The translations under genes and the position numbers were made by a program. DNA of 34,261 bases from JBCBTD01 sp039818825. Its GTDB lineage: Bacteria; Pseudomonadota; Alphaproteobacteria; Geminicoccales; Geminicoccaceae. The notes under the pieces are model-generated. The model did no database searches. It was not told where the DNA came from and worked only from the letters and a program-made list of their open reading frames with translations. Below are positions 26,138-34,261 of this stretch, piece after piece. The stretch spans positions 1 to 34,261 of the forward strand of contig JBCBTD010000043.1 in the NCBI GenBank assembly GCA_039818825.1, read 5' to 3'. Position 1 is the stretch's first letter; every line of letters starts with the position of its first letter.

Positions 26138-26191
26138 CGTGAGATCTCCGTTTTGGTGTCCACGGAATGGTGACAAAAAAATGACACGCAT

Positions 26192-26698
26192 TCCACGAAC
26201 ACCATCTTCCTCATAACCCCGAGTTTCAATCGCGCTGAGATAGAACTTGTTGATGAATCAAGATCTGCGCGGTTTTGCTTGACCTGCCTAAGCGCACCAG
26301 AGCTCGCGCTGCTAAATCTATAATTCAAAATTCATATCTTAGATGATATGAACAGATAGCTATGTGTTCATATATTCGAATCGCGGCCGAGCGCGCCGGC
26401 GGAGCTGCGAGCGGGCGATCGAACGAGGTCAACGGGTCGGCGCTCCTGCCCTTCGGCGGCCAGATCGACCGGGCGGGAGGCGCCATGCGAGCGATCCCGG
26501 CTCGATCCGACGGGCCAACGTGGCCGGACGTGCTTCTGCGCCGCGTCGCCATCGCTGGCGATGGCTTCAAGCCGTCGCCGATCGGCCGCATCGAGCGCGA
26601 TCGTCGTTCCCGTTCGCATGTCTCGCACTCGCATACGAACACCGAGATCGGGACGTCGAACGGGATGTGTCGGTGTCGGCTGAACCACTAGGCTGACG
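26192..26698. other. 500-base intergenic region: AT-rich half with inverted repeat, GC-rich half with palindromes
   Basis: The region separates the dehydratase gene end from the RTX gene start. From 26160 to about 26390 it is AT-rich, unusual for this genome, and probably holds the RTX promoter; the inverted repeat at 26346 lies here. From 26400 to 26698 it is GC-rich and open in several frames on both strands (for example 26362-26691 plus and 26325-26642 minus). None has a ribosome binding site or recognisable product. Palindromes include GCCATCGC-TG-GCGATGGC at 26548-26565, the spaced pair TCCCGTTCG / CGAACGGGA at 26608 and 26657, and CTGACGTCAG at 26693-26702. I do not identify a gene. Confidence 0.5.
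26346..26373. promoter_or_regulatory. AT-rich inverted repeat upstream of the RTX gene
   Basis: ATATGAACA (26346-26354) and TGTTCATAT (26365-26373) are exact inverted copies with a 10-base spacer. It lies about 210 bases upstream of the chosen RTX start, in the AT-rich part of the gap. Size and symmetry suit a dimeric transcription factor; no regulator gene is nearby. As a hairpin it lacks a T-run. Confidence 0.4.
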
Positions 26699-28438
26699 TC
26701 AGAAGATCGCCGGTTCGTCCACGGGTGCGCCGGCCTGCGTCTCCAGGAAATCGAAGTCGCAGCCGTCGTTGGCTTGGCGGATGTGGCGGGCGGAAAGAGC
26801 ACCCCAGCCGCGCTCGTAGCGAGGGGGTGGTGGAGTCCAAGCGGCGCGGCGACGGGCGAGTTCGGTGTCGTCGACCTCCAACTGCAGCCGTCGGCCGGCC
26901 GCATCGACGGTGATCCGGTCGCCGGTTCGGACCAACGCCAAGGGGCCTCCGACATAGGATTCTGGCGCCACGTGCAGGATGCAGGCACCATAGCTGGTCC
27001 CGCTCATCCGCGCGTCTGACAGGCGCACCATGTCGGTGACGCCTGCCTTCAGAAGCTTCTTCGGGATGGGCAGCATGCCCCATTCGGGCATGCCGGGGCC
27101 GCCCTGGGGCCCCGCGTTTTTCAGCACCAGCACGGTGTCGGGCGAAACGTCCAGGTCGTCGCGGTCGACCGCCTCTTTCATCTCGGCGTAGCTCTCGAAG
27201 GCAAGCGCCGGGCCGGTGTGCTGGCGGAGGTGCGCTTCGGCGGCGGAGACCTTCATGACGGCGCCGTCGGGGGCGAGATTGCCGCGCAGCACCACCAACG
27301 CCCCTTCGGCATAGACCGGGTTGGCGCGCGGGCGGATCACGTCGTCGTCGTAGACCTCGGCGCCCTCCAGGTTCTCACCCAGCGTGCGCCCGTTCACCGT
27401 CAGCGCCTCGAGCTGCAACAGATCGGGCATGCGAGCGAGCAGCCCGCGTAGCCCGCCCGCGTAGTAGAAGTCCTCCATCAGGTAGCGGTCGCCGGACGGG
27501 CGGATGTTGGCGAGCACCGGCACCTGACGGCTGGCCTCCTCGACGTCGTCGAGGCCGAAGTCGGCGAGCCCGGCGCGCCTTGCCAGCGCCACCAGGTGCA
27601 CCAGCGCGTTGGTCGACCCGCCGATGGCCATGGCACCGGCCACGGCGTTGGCGAAGGCGCGGCGGTCGAGGATCGCCGCTGGCCTGAGGTCTTCCCACAC
27701 CATCTCGACGGCGCGCCGCCCCGCCGCCGCTCCCATGCGCACGTGGTTGCTGTCTGCCGCCGGGATCGACGAAGCGCCTGGAAACGTCATGCCCATGCAC
27801 TCCGCCAGCGCCGTCATCGTCGAGGCCGTGCCCATGGTCATGCAGTGCCCGGGCGACCGGGCGATGCCGGCTTCGACCTCTTGCCACTGGGCCTCGGTGA
27901 TCCGGCCGGCACGCTTCTCGTCGTAGTACCTCCAGGTGTCGGAGCCCGAACCCAGCGTCCTGCCACGCCAGTGCCCGCGGAGCATCGGCCCCGCGGGCAC
28001 GAAGATCGCCGGCAACCCCATCGAAATGGCGCCCATCAGCAACGCCGGGGTGGTCTTGTCGCAGCCACCCATCAGCACCGCCCCGTCGACCGGGTGCGAG
28101 CGCAGCAGCTCTTCCGCCTCCATCGCCAGGAAGTTGCGGTAGAGCATCGTCGTCGGCTTGACGAAAGGCTCGCTCAGCGACATCGCCGGCAGCTCCAAGG
28201 GGAAGCCGCCCGCCTGCAGGACACCGCGCTTCACGTCGCGCACCCGCTCGGGAAAATGGGTGTGGCAGGGGTTGATGTCGGACCACGTGTTGAGGATGGC
28301 GATGCAGGGCTTCCCGGCCCAATCGGCGGCGTCGTAGCCCATCTGCATCGCCCGGCTGCGGTGGCCGAAGGACCGAAGATCGGTGGCCCCGAACCAACGG
28401 TGCGAACGCAGCTCTTCGGGTTCGCGGCGGCGGGTCAT
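26699..28438 (-). CDS. Sugar-acid dehydratase, IlvD/Edd family
   Basis: A 579-residue Fe-S dehydratase. The three cluster-binding cysteines are visible in NTWSDINPCHTHFPE, LMGGCDKTTPALLMG and SPGHCMTMGTASTM. The first motif and the flanking VRDVKRGVLQAGGFPLELPA are typical of the aldonic-acid branch (arabinonate, xylonate, galactonate-type dehydratases) rather than of IlvD of branched-chain amino acid synthesis. It would convert an aldonate to a 2-keto-3-deoxy sugar acid; the sugar is not determined. The start is ATG 28438 with GAGGAG upstream, 10 bases after the SDR stop, so the two genes are co-transcribed. A longer frame up to 28471 would overlap the SDR gene. Confidence 0.88.
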   Translation of the reverse strand: MTRRREPEELRSHRWFGATDLRSFGHRSRAMQMGYDAADWAGKPCIAILNTWSDINPCHTHFPERVRDVKRGVLQAGGFPLELPAMSLSEPFVKPTTMLYRNFLAMEAEELLRSHPVDGAVLMGGCDKTTPALLMGAISMGLPAIFVPAGPMLRGHWRGRTLGSGSDTWRYYDEKRAGRITEAQWQEVEAGIARSPGHCMTMGTASTMTALAECMGMTFPGASSIPAADSNHVRMGAAAGRRAVEMVWEDLRPAAILDRRAFANAVAGAMAIGGSTNALVHLVALARRAGLADFGLDDVEEASRQVPVLANIRPSGDRYLMEDFYYAGGLRGLLARMPDLLQLEALTVNGRTLGENLEGAEVYDDDVIRPRANPVYAEGALVVLRGNLAPDGAVMKVSAAEAHLRQHTGPALAFESYAEMKEAVDRDDLDVSPDTVLVLKNAGPQGGPGMPEWGMLPIPKKLLKAGVTDMVRLSDARMSGTSYGACILHVAPESYVGGPLALVRTGDRITVDAAGRRLQLEVDDTELARRRAAWTPPPPRYERGWGALSARHIRQANDGCDFDFLETQAGAPVDEPAIF

Positions 28439-28448
28439 CGTTGTCTCC

Positions 28449-29216
28449 TCATCGTGCCGTCCAACCACCATCCACGAGCACAGCGGAGCCCGTCATCAGC
28501 GCAGCGGCGTCGGAGGCGAGGAACAGTATCGGGCCGGTGACGTCCTCGACCTGGCCGATCCGTCCCAAGGGGATCATCGCATCGACGTGCGCGCGCCAAG
28601 CCGGGTCCGCCAGGGTTCGCTTGGCCAACGGCGTCTCGATCACGGTCGGGCAGACGCTGTTCACCCGAATGCCGTGGGGTGCGAGGTCGATCGCCATGCT
28701 CTTGGTGAGGCCTTCGATGGCGAACTTCGAGGCGGTGTAGACCGAGCGGTCTTGTGCACCGACATGGCCGAGCTGCGACGACAGGTTGACGATCGAACCT
28801 TTGGTGCCACGGTCGATCATCTGCCTGGCGACGGCTTGCGCGCAGAAGAACGCGCCACGCAGGTTGACGGCCATCACCGCATCGAAATCGTCGAGCGTGA
28901 CGTCGGCGAACGTGGCTGGCCTTGCGGTTCCGGCGTTGTTGACCAGCACGTCGACGGTTGCCAACGCCGCTATGGCCGTTTGGGTCCCGGGCACGTCGGT
29001 GACGTCCAGCGCCAAGGTGTCGGCGCGACCGCCGCTGACGCGAATGGCCGCAGCGACCTCGTCGAGCTCCGCCTTGGTGCGACTGGCGAGCACCAGCTCG
29101 GCGCCAGCGGCCGCGAAGGTCATTGCCGTGGCCCGGCCGATGCCACGACCGGCACCGGTGATCAGCGCGCGCTTGCCGTCGAGGCGAAAGGACGGCGAGC
29201 CGACGAGCGGCGCCAT
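28449..29216 (-). CDS. SDR family oxidoreductase
   Basis: A 255-residue classical short-chain dehydrogenase. The NAD(P) motif is LITGAGRGIGRATAM, followed by LVNNAGTARPATF, the catalytic Ser in SIVNLSSQLGHVG, and YTASKFAIEG with the catalytic Tyr and Lys. The Arg in LASRTKAELDE after strand 2 hints at NADP(H) preference. The C-terminal LFLASDAAALMTGSAVLVDG is standard for the class. It precedes the sugar-acid dehydratase by 10 bases, so it probably oxidises a sugar, lactone precursor or 2-keto-3-deoxy acid in the same route. The start is ATG 29216 behind GGGGAGG. Confidence 0.88.
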   Translation of the reverse strand: MAPLVGSPSFRLDGKRALITGAGRGIGRATAMTFAAAGAELVLASRTKAELDEVAAAIRVSGGRADTLALDVTDVPGTQTAIAALATVDVLVNNAGTARPATFADVTLDDFDAVMAVNLRGAFFCAQAVARQMIDRGTKGSIVNLSSQLGHVGAQDRSVYTASKFAIEGLTKSMAIDLAPHGIRVNSVCPTVIETPLAKRTLADPAWRAHVDAMIPLGRIGQVEDVTGPILFLASDAAALMTGSAVLVDGGWTAR

Positions 29217-29288
29217 GGTCGACCTCCCCAGGTTCGTATCGTTGTGCCGAGCGTAGCGCCGGCCGGCGGTGAAAGCGAGCCGGCGATG

Positions 29289-30071
29289 TCAGTCGTCGGC
29301 TTCGAGCTGCGGCGGCTGGCTGCTGGGCGCGGCCAGCATGCGTGTGATGGTGCCGTAGAGGCAGTCGATGGCGTAGGCGGCGACGATCTGGCCGACCGAC
29401 TGCATCGCCATGATGGCCGCGGCGCCACCGCCCAGGCCGGTCGCCCCGGCGATACCGTCGACCACCAGCCGGGCGACCGCGGTCAACGCCCCCAAGGCGG
29501 CAAGAATGCCGACAGCGAAGATCAGGACGCAGCCGATGATCTTCAGGGCATGGCCCTGGGTCATCAGGAACGCGTCCTGGAGGCTGACCGGCGGGTCGAG
29601 GAACGCACCGTATGGAAACACCGCCAGCCGTGCCGCGAGGAACAACAGGACGCTCAACAGCAACAGCGCGGTGATCGCCGCCGGCGCGCCGAGCCCGTCA
29701 CCGGCGGCCGCCGACGTCAGCACCGGCACCATCAAGATCACCGGCACCGACAGCGCGATGCTCAAGAGCAGGTAACGCAAGACGAAGCGGTAGCTGAGCG
29801 GATGACGCATCACCCCGCCGAGCGTCGTGAACGCGCCGTCGCCGCTGACGATGTAGCCGGCAACGCCGGCGGAGACGGCGAGGGTCAAGACCATCAAGGG
29901 CAAGCCGGCGAAGGCCTGGCCGACATCGCCCGGCGCGAGGATCCCGACCACGCCGGTGACGACCAGCGAGCCGACCACCGCAGCGAGCAGGAGCGGTTGG
30001 CAAGGACGCCATGTCGTGAGGATCGCGGCAACGACGTTGCCGGTCATCTCCTTGAAGCTCGGTGCCGCCAT
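29289..30071 (-). CDS. Polytopic membrane protein of unknown function
   Basis: A 260-residue protein with about five to six hydrophobic segments, for example PLLLAAVVGSLVVTGVVGIL, GLPLMVLTLAVSAGVAGYIV, YLLLSIALSVPVILMVPVL and GCVLIFAVGILAALGALTAV. The N-terminal 20 residues and the C-terminal tail SSQPPQLEADD are polar. The overall look is that of Yip1-like or DUF-type multi-pass proteins, but I cannot name the family. Its start, ATG 30071, and short flanking gaps (about 70 bases each side) place it between the SDR/dehydratase pair and the M14 hydrolase on the same strand. Confidence 0.7.
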   Translation of the reverse strand: MAAPSFKEMTGNVVAAILTTWRPCQPLLLAAVVGSLVVTGVVGILAPGDVGQAFAGLPLMVLTLAVSAGVAGYIVSGDGAFTTLGGVMRHPLSYRFVLRYLLLSIALSVPVILMVPVLTSAAAGDGLGAPAAITALLLLSVLLFLAARLAVFPYGAFLDPPVSLQDAFLMTQGHALKIIGCVLIFAVGILAALGALTAVARLVVDGIAGATGLGGGAAAIMAMQSVGQIVAAYAIDCLYGTITRMLAAPSSQPPQLEADD

Positions 30072-30147
30072 GGAAGCCCTCGATGCATTGGTGGCATCGA
30101 CGTAGCCTATTCGGTTGCCGACCTGAAGCTTTCGTGGTCGTCGGCGC

Positions 30148-31242
30148 TCAACAGCCGTCGCGGCAGCCAGGCTCGGGATTGTTGCGGAGCAGCCGGACCA
30201 GCAGTGCGCCCGGCTCGCGCACCGGATCGGTGGCGATCGAGAGGACTCGGCCGTCGGCCGGCGTGCGATAGGTCAGGATCACGTCGCCGAACACGTCGAG
30301 CTGCCGAGCCACGGTCTGGCCCTCGCCGAGGTCCTCGCCGAGTCGGACCAGGATCTCGACGAAGCCGCCGGCGACGGCGCGCACCGTCACTTGCTCGTTG
30401 CCGATGAACGCCGGTGATGGCGTCGGCGGCGTCGGGCCGTCGACGACGCCGCGGTCTACGAGCACCGCGCGCAGACCTTGGAGCGCGCGCTCGACCATCG
30501 GGGCATCGAACACCTTCGGCCCGCCGATTTCGAACGTCACCGCCGGTATGCCTCGCTCCATGAACGTCGTCTCGACGCTGCCGGCGGCACCGCGGTCGAT
30601 CTTGATCATGTCCGGCCCGAGCAAGGTCGCCAGGCGTCTCGCCGTCGGCTCGCGAAAGTCGGCGAAGACGAACAATGGATAGGTGGCGCCCGTCGTCTGG
30701 GTGTGGAGGTCGATGGCGAGGTCGACGTTGCCGCGGGCCACGCCCTCCCACAGATCGCGCGCGAAGCGGTGGCCGGCGTGGGTGTCGCTCTGGTCGCCGG
30801 TACCTGGCATCAAGCGATTGAGGTCGCTGTGGCCGGCACCTTCCGCGGTCATCGGCAAGCGGCGGCTGTGGCGCTCGGTGCCGGGGCGGTTGACCACCGG
30901 CAGGCCGATCACCGTGCCGCGCATGGTCGACGGGTCGAGTTCGTCGAACAGGCGCTGCACCACCCGTACGCCGTTCAATTCGTCACCGTGCACGGCTGCC
31001 GACAACCACAGCCTGGGTCCACCGCCGACGCCCTTGGCGATCATGACGGGCACCAGATGCGGATCGCCGGTGCCGTCCTCTCCAGCCCGCAGGTAGAAAC
31101 GGTGCTCGCGTCCCTGGGCGAGCGCCGCGACGTCGATCCGCTTGACCACCGGCGTGCCGTCCAAGCGGTCCGCGGCGGCTGCCGCCGCGCCCAGCCAGAC
31201 CGCCGTGACGAGGCCCAGCAGGTGTGGGGCGAGGGCCTGCAT
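30148..31242 (-). CDS. Exported M14-family AstE/AspA-like hydrolase
   Basis: About 364 residues. Residues 1-24 look like a Sec signal peptide (a hydrophobic LLGLVTAVWLGAAAAAA core). The zinc site of the succinylglutamate desuccinylase/aspartoacylase group is visible: SAAVHGDELNGVRV (His and Glu), LAIDLHTQTTGATYP (His), and the catalytic Glu in AVTFEIGGPKVF. NRPGTERHSRRLP and SDLNRLMPG are the usual substrate-binding loop. It may release an acyl or amino acid group from an N-acylated compound in the periplasm; the substrate is unknown. ATG 31242 lies 5 bases after the MFS stop, suggesting a two-gene operon with that transporter. Confidence 0.82.
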   Translation of the reverse strand: MQALAPHLLGLVTAVWLGAAAAAADRLDGTPVVKRIDVAALAQGREHRFYLRAGEDGTGDPHLVPVMIAKGVGGGPRLWLSAAVHGDELNGVRVVQRLFDELDPSTMRGTVIGLPVVNRPGTERHSRRLPMTAEGAGHSDLNRLMPGTGDQSDTHAGHRFARDLWEGVARGNVDLAIDLHTQTTGATYPLFVFADFREPTARRLATLLGPDMIKIDRGAAGSVETTFMERGIPAVTFEIGGPKVFDAPMVERALQGLRAVLVDRGVVDGPTPPTPSPAFIGNEQVTVRAVAGGFVEILVRLGEDLGEGQTVARQLDVFGDVILTYRTPADGRVLSIATDPVREPGALLVRLLRNNPEPGCRDGC

Positions 31243-31247
31243 GGCCG

Positions 31248-32453
31248 TCAGGTGGCCGCGACCCGTAGCGGTGGCTGCAGCGTCGTCTCGCGTCCTGGAA
31301 CGGGGGTCTCTGGCACGAGCCGGGCCAGCACCAGCGACCCGCCGGCGATCCCTGCGCCGATCAGGAACACCGCGGCGGGGCTCCACAGCCAGACGAAGCC
31401 GAAGGCGACCGGCAGGAACACGGCGGCGATGTGGTTGATGGTGAACGACACCGCCGCCGTCGGCGCCATGTCGGCCGGATCACCGATCTTCTGCAGGTAG
31501 GTCTTCATCGCGATCGCCATGGCGAAGAACACGTGGTCGACGACGTACAGCCCGGCGGCAAGCATCGGGTCGTTGACGAATGCATAGCCGGTGAACACGA
31601 CGATCAAGCCGACATATTCGAGCGTCAAGACCCGCCGTTCACCCCAGACGCTCACCAGCCGGCCGATCTTCGGTGCCAGCCACAGATTGACGATGCTGTT
31701 GAACAACAGCAGCAGCGTCATCTCGCCGACGCCGTAGCCGAACTTTTCGACCAGCAGGAAGCCGCCGAAAACGACGAAGATTTGCCGGCGCCCGCCGGAG
31801 AGAAAGGTCAAGGCGTAATAGAGCCAGTAGCGACGGCGCAGCACCAAGTGCTTGTTCTGCACCACGTGTTGCGGGAAGCGCGGGAAGGTCAGCCAGGCCC
31901 AAAGGCCCACGGCCAGCGCCATGCCGCCGCCGATGGTGTAGGCGTGGACGTAGTCGAGCCCGAGTTGGGTGAAGCCGAGCCACAACAGCGCCAGAACGGC
32001 GATCGTCCCGGCGCTGCGGATGGCGACCAGCCGGCCGAGGACCACGGGCGCGCGGTCTTTCGGCAGCCACTGCAGCGACAGGCTCTGCATCAGCGCTTCG
32101 TGATAGTGGAAGCCGATCGACATGACCGTCGTCGTCAGCACCAGGCCCCAAAAGCTGGGCAGAAAGCCCGTGAGCGCCGTGCCGAAGGCGAGCATTGCCA
32201 AGCTGATGTAGGCGAAGCGCTGCTCGTGGAGCACCAACAGCACGTAGATGGCGGTGAACGCCAAGAAACCCGGGATTTCCCGGATCGATTGCAGCGCCCC
32301 CATCTCGGCGCCAGTGAAGTGCGCGGCCTCGACCGCGAAGTTGTTGATCAACGCGGTCCAGAGCGCGAACGAGAACGCGCCGGAAAACGTCATCAACACC
32401 AAGAGGTTGTCGGTAGTGTGCCAGTCTTTGGTCGGCCACGGCACGCCGCGCAT
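31248..32453 (-). CDS. MFS transporter
   Basis: A 401-residue major facilitator with about twelve hydrophobic segments. The N-terminal half contains DNLLVLMTFSGAFSFALW and GFHYHEALMQSLSLQWLPKD; the C-terminal half contains EYVGLIVVFTGYAF and NHIAAVFLPVAFGFVWLW. A charged loop, RFPQHVVQNKHLVLRRRYW, sits between the halves. The substrate is not evident. The start is ATG 32453, with AAGGAA 7 bases upstream; TTG 32471 is less likely. The M14 hydrolase follows directly, so the pair may take up and process the same compound. Confidence 0.85.
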   Translation of the reverse strand: MRGVPWPTKDWHTTDNLLVLMTFSGAFSFALWTALINNFAVEAAHFTGAEMGALQSIREIPGFLAFTAIYVLLVLHEQRFAYISLAMLAFGTALTGFLPSFWGLVLTTTVMSIGFHYHEALMQSLSLQWLPKDRAPVVLGRLVAIRSAGTIAVLALLWLGFTQLGLDYVHAYTIGGGMALAVGLWAWLTFPRFPQHVVQNKHLVLRRRYWLYYALTFLSGGRRQIFVVFGGFLLVEKFGYGVGEMTLLLLFNSIVNLWLAPKIGRLVSVWGERRVLTLEYVGLIVVFTGYAFVNDPMLAAGLYVVDHVFFAMAIAMKTYLQKIGDPADMAPTAAVSFTINHIAAVFLPVAFGFVWLWSPAAVFLIGAGIAGGSLVLARLVPETPVPGRETTLQPPLRVAAT

Positions 32454-32554
32454 CGTCGTTTCCTTGGGCAAACCGGGCGACTTGGCGAGAGAGTGGACCC
32501 GTCACCCGGCCGGCGACAAGTCCGTGACGGCATTGCCGCCATGCGTCGGCGGCG

Positions 32555-33580
32555 TCAACGCGTGTGTCGGTCCAGGAATTGGTCCAAGAGGTCCTCGGCA
32601 GCGACGGTCGGCGCCCGTCGGCCGGTCTCGACGTCGGCCTCGACCCGCGCGAGCGTGCTCGCCACGGCCGGCGACGCGCGGAACCGCTCCAACAGACGCG
32701 CCTCCACCTGCGCCCACATCCAGCGCACCTGCTGGCTGGCGCGCTTGGCGGCGAACGCGCCGCTCGCCTCCTGGGTGGCCCGATGCTCGCCGATGGTCCG
32801 CCAGACCGCCTCCAGCCCGCTGCGGTCGACCGAGCTCGCCGTCATCACCCGCGGCTGCCAGGCGCCGGACTCTGGCTGAAGGATGCGTAGCGCGGCGGAG
32901 AGGTCGTGGGCCGCGCGGCGGGCCAACGGCAACCGGTCGCCGTCGGCCTTGTTGACGACCAACAGGTCAGCGAGCTCGAGGATGCCCTTTTTGATGCCCT
33001 GCAGCTCGTCGCCCGCACCCGGCAGCATCAGCACGAGGAACAGGTCCACCATGTCGGCGACCAGCGTCTCGGACTGGCCGACACCGACCGTCTCGACGAA
33101 CACCACGTCGTAGCCCGCGGCCTCACACAACAGGATGGTCTCGCGCGATGCGCGGCCGACGCCACCCAGGGTGCCAGCCGAGGGCGACGGGCGGATGAAC
33201 GCCATGGGGTCCGCGGAAAGGGTCGCCATCCGTGTCTTGTCGCCGAGGATGCTGCCGCCGGTTCGCCGGCTCGACGGATCGACCGCCAACACCGCGACCT
33301 TGAAACCCTCCCGCGTCAGGAGATTGCCGAATGCCTCCAGGAAGGTGCTCTTGCCGACACCAGGCACACCGGTAACGCCGATCCGATGCGCCTTGCCGGC
33401 ATGGGGAAGCACGGCTTCGACCAGTTGCCGCGCCAGCTCGCGATGATCCTCTCGCCGGCTTTCGACCAGCGTGATCGACCGGGCAAGCAGCGCCCGGTTG
33501 CCACCCACGACCCCGTCGGCGAGGGTCTCGACGTCGTACGCCGGACGCACGGGCGCCCGGCGCGCCGGCACTGCGCTCAT
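32555..33580 (-). CDS. meaB: Methylmalonyl-CoA mutase-associated GTPase MeaB
   Basis: A 341-residue G3E-family GTPase, the chaperone that gates cofactor loading and protects methylmalonyl-CoA mutase. The P-loop is IGVTGVPGVGKSTFLEAFG. LAVDPSSRRTGGSILGDKTR holds the switch region, VFVETVGVGQSE is the family Walker B segment, and LVVNKADGD is the NKxD base-recognition motif. The C-terminal arm needed for dimerisation is present. ATG 33580 overlaps the mutase stop as ATGA, a classic co-translation arrangement. Confidence 0.93.
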   Translation of the reverse strand: MSAVPARRAPVRPAYDVETLADGVVGGNRALLARSITLVESRREDHRELARQLVEAVLPHAGKAHRIGVTGVPGVGKSTFLEAFGNLLTREGFKVAVLAVDPSSRRTGGSILGDKTRMATLSADPMAFIRPSPSAGTLGGVGRASRETILLCEAAGYDVVFVETVGVGQSETLVADMVDLFLVLMLPGAGDELQGIKKGILELADLLVVNKADGDRLPLARRAAHDLSAALRILQPESGAWQPRVMTASSVDRSGLEAVWRTIGEHRATQEASGAFAAKRASQQVRWMWAQVEARLLERFRASPAVASTLARVEADVETGRRAPTVAAEDLLDQFLDRHTR

Positions 33581-34261
33581 GCGGCTTCGGACGCGTAGCC
33601 CAGGGCGGTGTTGAGCTTCGCCAAGAGATCGATGGCCGCGTCGGCGATGACCGTGCCCGGCGGGAAGATCGCCGCCGCACCGGCCTGCTTCAGCGCCTCG
33701 AAGTCCTGCGGCGGAATCACCCCGCCGACGACGATCATCACGTCGCCGCGGCCGCGTTTTTCCAGCTCGGCCTTGAGCTCGGGCACCAGCGTCAGATGCC
33801 CCGCCGCCAGCGAGCTGGCGCCGATGATGTGGACGTCGTTGTCAACGGCCTGCTGCGCGGCTTCTGCCGGCGTTTGGAACAAGGGCCCGATGTCGACGTC
33901 GAAGCCGAGATCGGCGAAGGCCGTGGCGATCACCTTTTGGCCGCGGTCGTGGCCATCCTGACCCATCTTGGCGATCAGGATGCGCGGCCGGCGGCCGTCC
34001 TGCTGCTCGAACGCCTCGACCATGCCGCGAACCGTGTCGACGCTACGCAAGCTCTGCGCCTCCCGTGCATAGACCCCGGAGATCGAGCGGATCTCGGCAA
34101 CGTGCCGACCGTAAACCTTCTCCAGAGCAAGGGTCATCTCGCCGACCGACGCCTTCGCGCGTGCCGCCGCGACGCTCAGCTCCAGCAGATTGCCTTCGCC
34201 CGATTGGGCAGCGTTGGTGAGCGCGCTCAAGGCGGTCTCGACCGCCTGCTCGTCGCGCTCG
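33577..34261 (-). CDS. scpA: Methylmalonyl-CoA mutase, C-terminal part (cut by right edge)
   Basis: The last 227 residues or so of the adenosylcobalamin-dependent mutase; the frame is open to the window end. It begins in the linker (SALTNAAQSGEGNLLELSVA, then SVGEMTLALEKVYGRH), followed by the B12-binding domain. The domain has the cofactor motif DGHDRG (DxHxxG), preceded by ILIAKMGQ, then IIGASSLAAGHLTLVPEL and VVGGVIPPQDFEALKQAG. The mutase interconverts methylmalonyl-CoA and succinyl-CoA in propionate and branched-chain metabolism. The fused barrel and B12 domain match the large single-polypeptide type, though the TIM barrel is outside the window. Confidence 0.92.
   Translation of the reverse strand, partial: ERDEQAVETALSALTNAAQSGEGNLLELSVAAARAKASVGEMTLALEKVYGRHVAEIRSISGVYAREAQSLRSVDTVRGMVEAFEQQDGRRPRILIAKMGQDGHDRGQKVIATAFADLGFDVDIGPLFQTPAEAAQQAVDNDVHIIGASSLAAGHLTLVPELKAELEKRGRGDVMIVVGGVIPPQDFEALKQAGAAAIFPPGTVIADAAIDLLAKLNTALGYASEAA

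Noticed and set aside
23723..26173. Very long plus-strand open frame (over 800 codons) opposite the DNA glycosylase and RTX genes
   Set aside because: It is antisense to genes with clear motifs; its Val/Ala/Asp-rich repeats are the complement of RTX codons, and it lacks a ribosome binding site and recognisable domains.
26362..26691. Possible small protein genes on either strand
   Set aside because: No ribosome binding sites; frames are open on both strands because of GC-rich palindromic sequence, and no product is recognisable.

Overview
This 34 kb window is high-GC DNA with dense coding, short intergenic gaps, and many GTG or TTG starts preceded by GGAG-type ribosome binding sites. The gene content suggests an alphaproteobacterium, perhaps a Rhodospirillales or Geminicoccales-like lineage: a PreT/PreA pyrimidine operon, MeaB with methylmalonyl-CoA mutase, and sugar-acid dehydratases. 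That placement is inferred from gene families, not from a marker gene. I saw no rRNA, tRNA, CRISPR array or intact insertion sequence.

Left edge (1-4077): the start of a Tat-exported protein runs off the left end, facing away from a P-type IIIA H+-ATPase. Next is the decayed remnant of a GltS-type glutamate/Na+ symporter, with an in-frame stop, two internal deletions and a frameshift.

Centre-left (4078-16926, all minus strand): one tightly packed, twelve-gene unit encodes the complete reductive pyrimidine pathway. PreT/PreA reduce uracil or thymine. A dihydropyrimidinase opens the ring. An M20-family N-carbamoyl-beta-alanine amidohydrolase releases beta-alanine. A class III omega-amino acid aminotransferase takes beta-alanine to malonate semialdehyde. 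A four-gene NMT1-type ABC importer follows. The last three genes are an AtzG-like small subunit, an AtzE-like amidase, and a phosphinothricin-acetyltransferase-like GNAT, joined by TTGA and CTGA overlaps with non-ATG starts. What this three-gene tail does in a pyrimidine operon is the most interesting open question here.

Middle (17105-24270): single genes and signs of turnover. A NIPSNAP protein is divergent from L-lactate dehydrogenase. A visibly AT-rich, probably acquired DUF4393/Abi-alpha-like (abortive infection family) gene comes next, then an acetolactate decarboxylase with an apparent N-terminal frameshift and a C-terminal scrap of an alpha/beta hydrolase. Intact genes follow: a hemolysin III-like membrane protein, an unrecognised small protein, a D-2-hydroxyacid dehydrogenase and a 3-methyladenine DNA glycosylase I-like protein.

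Right (24560-34261): an RTX calcium-binding protein with an internal duplication is flanked by strong inverted repeats and a 500-base partly AT-rich intergenic region. Then come a sugar-acid dehydratase of the IlvD/Edd family with an SDR oxidoreductase, a polytopic membrane protein, an M14 AstE/AspA-like hydrolase with an MFS transporter, and MeaB overlapping the C-terminal part of a methylmalonyl-CoA mutase cut by the right edge.
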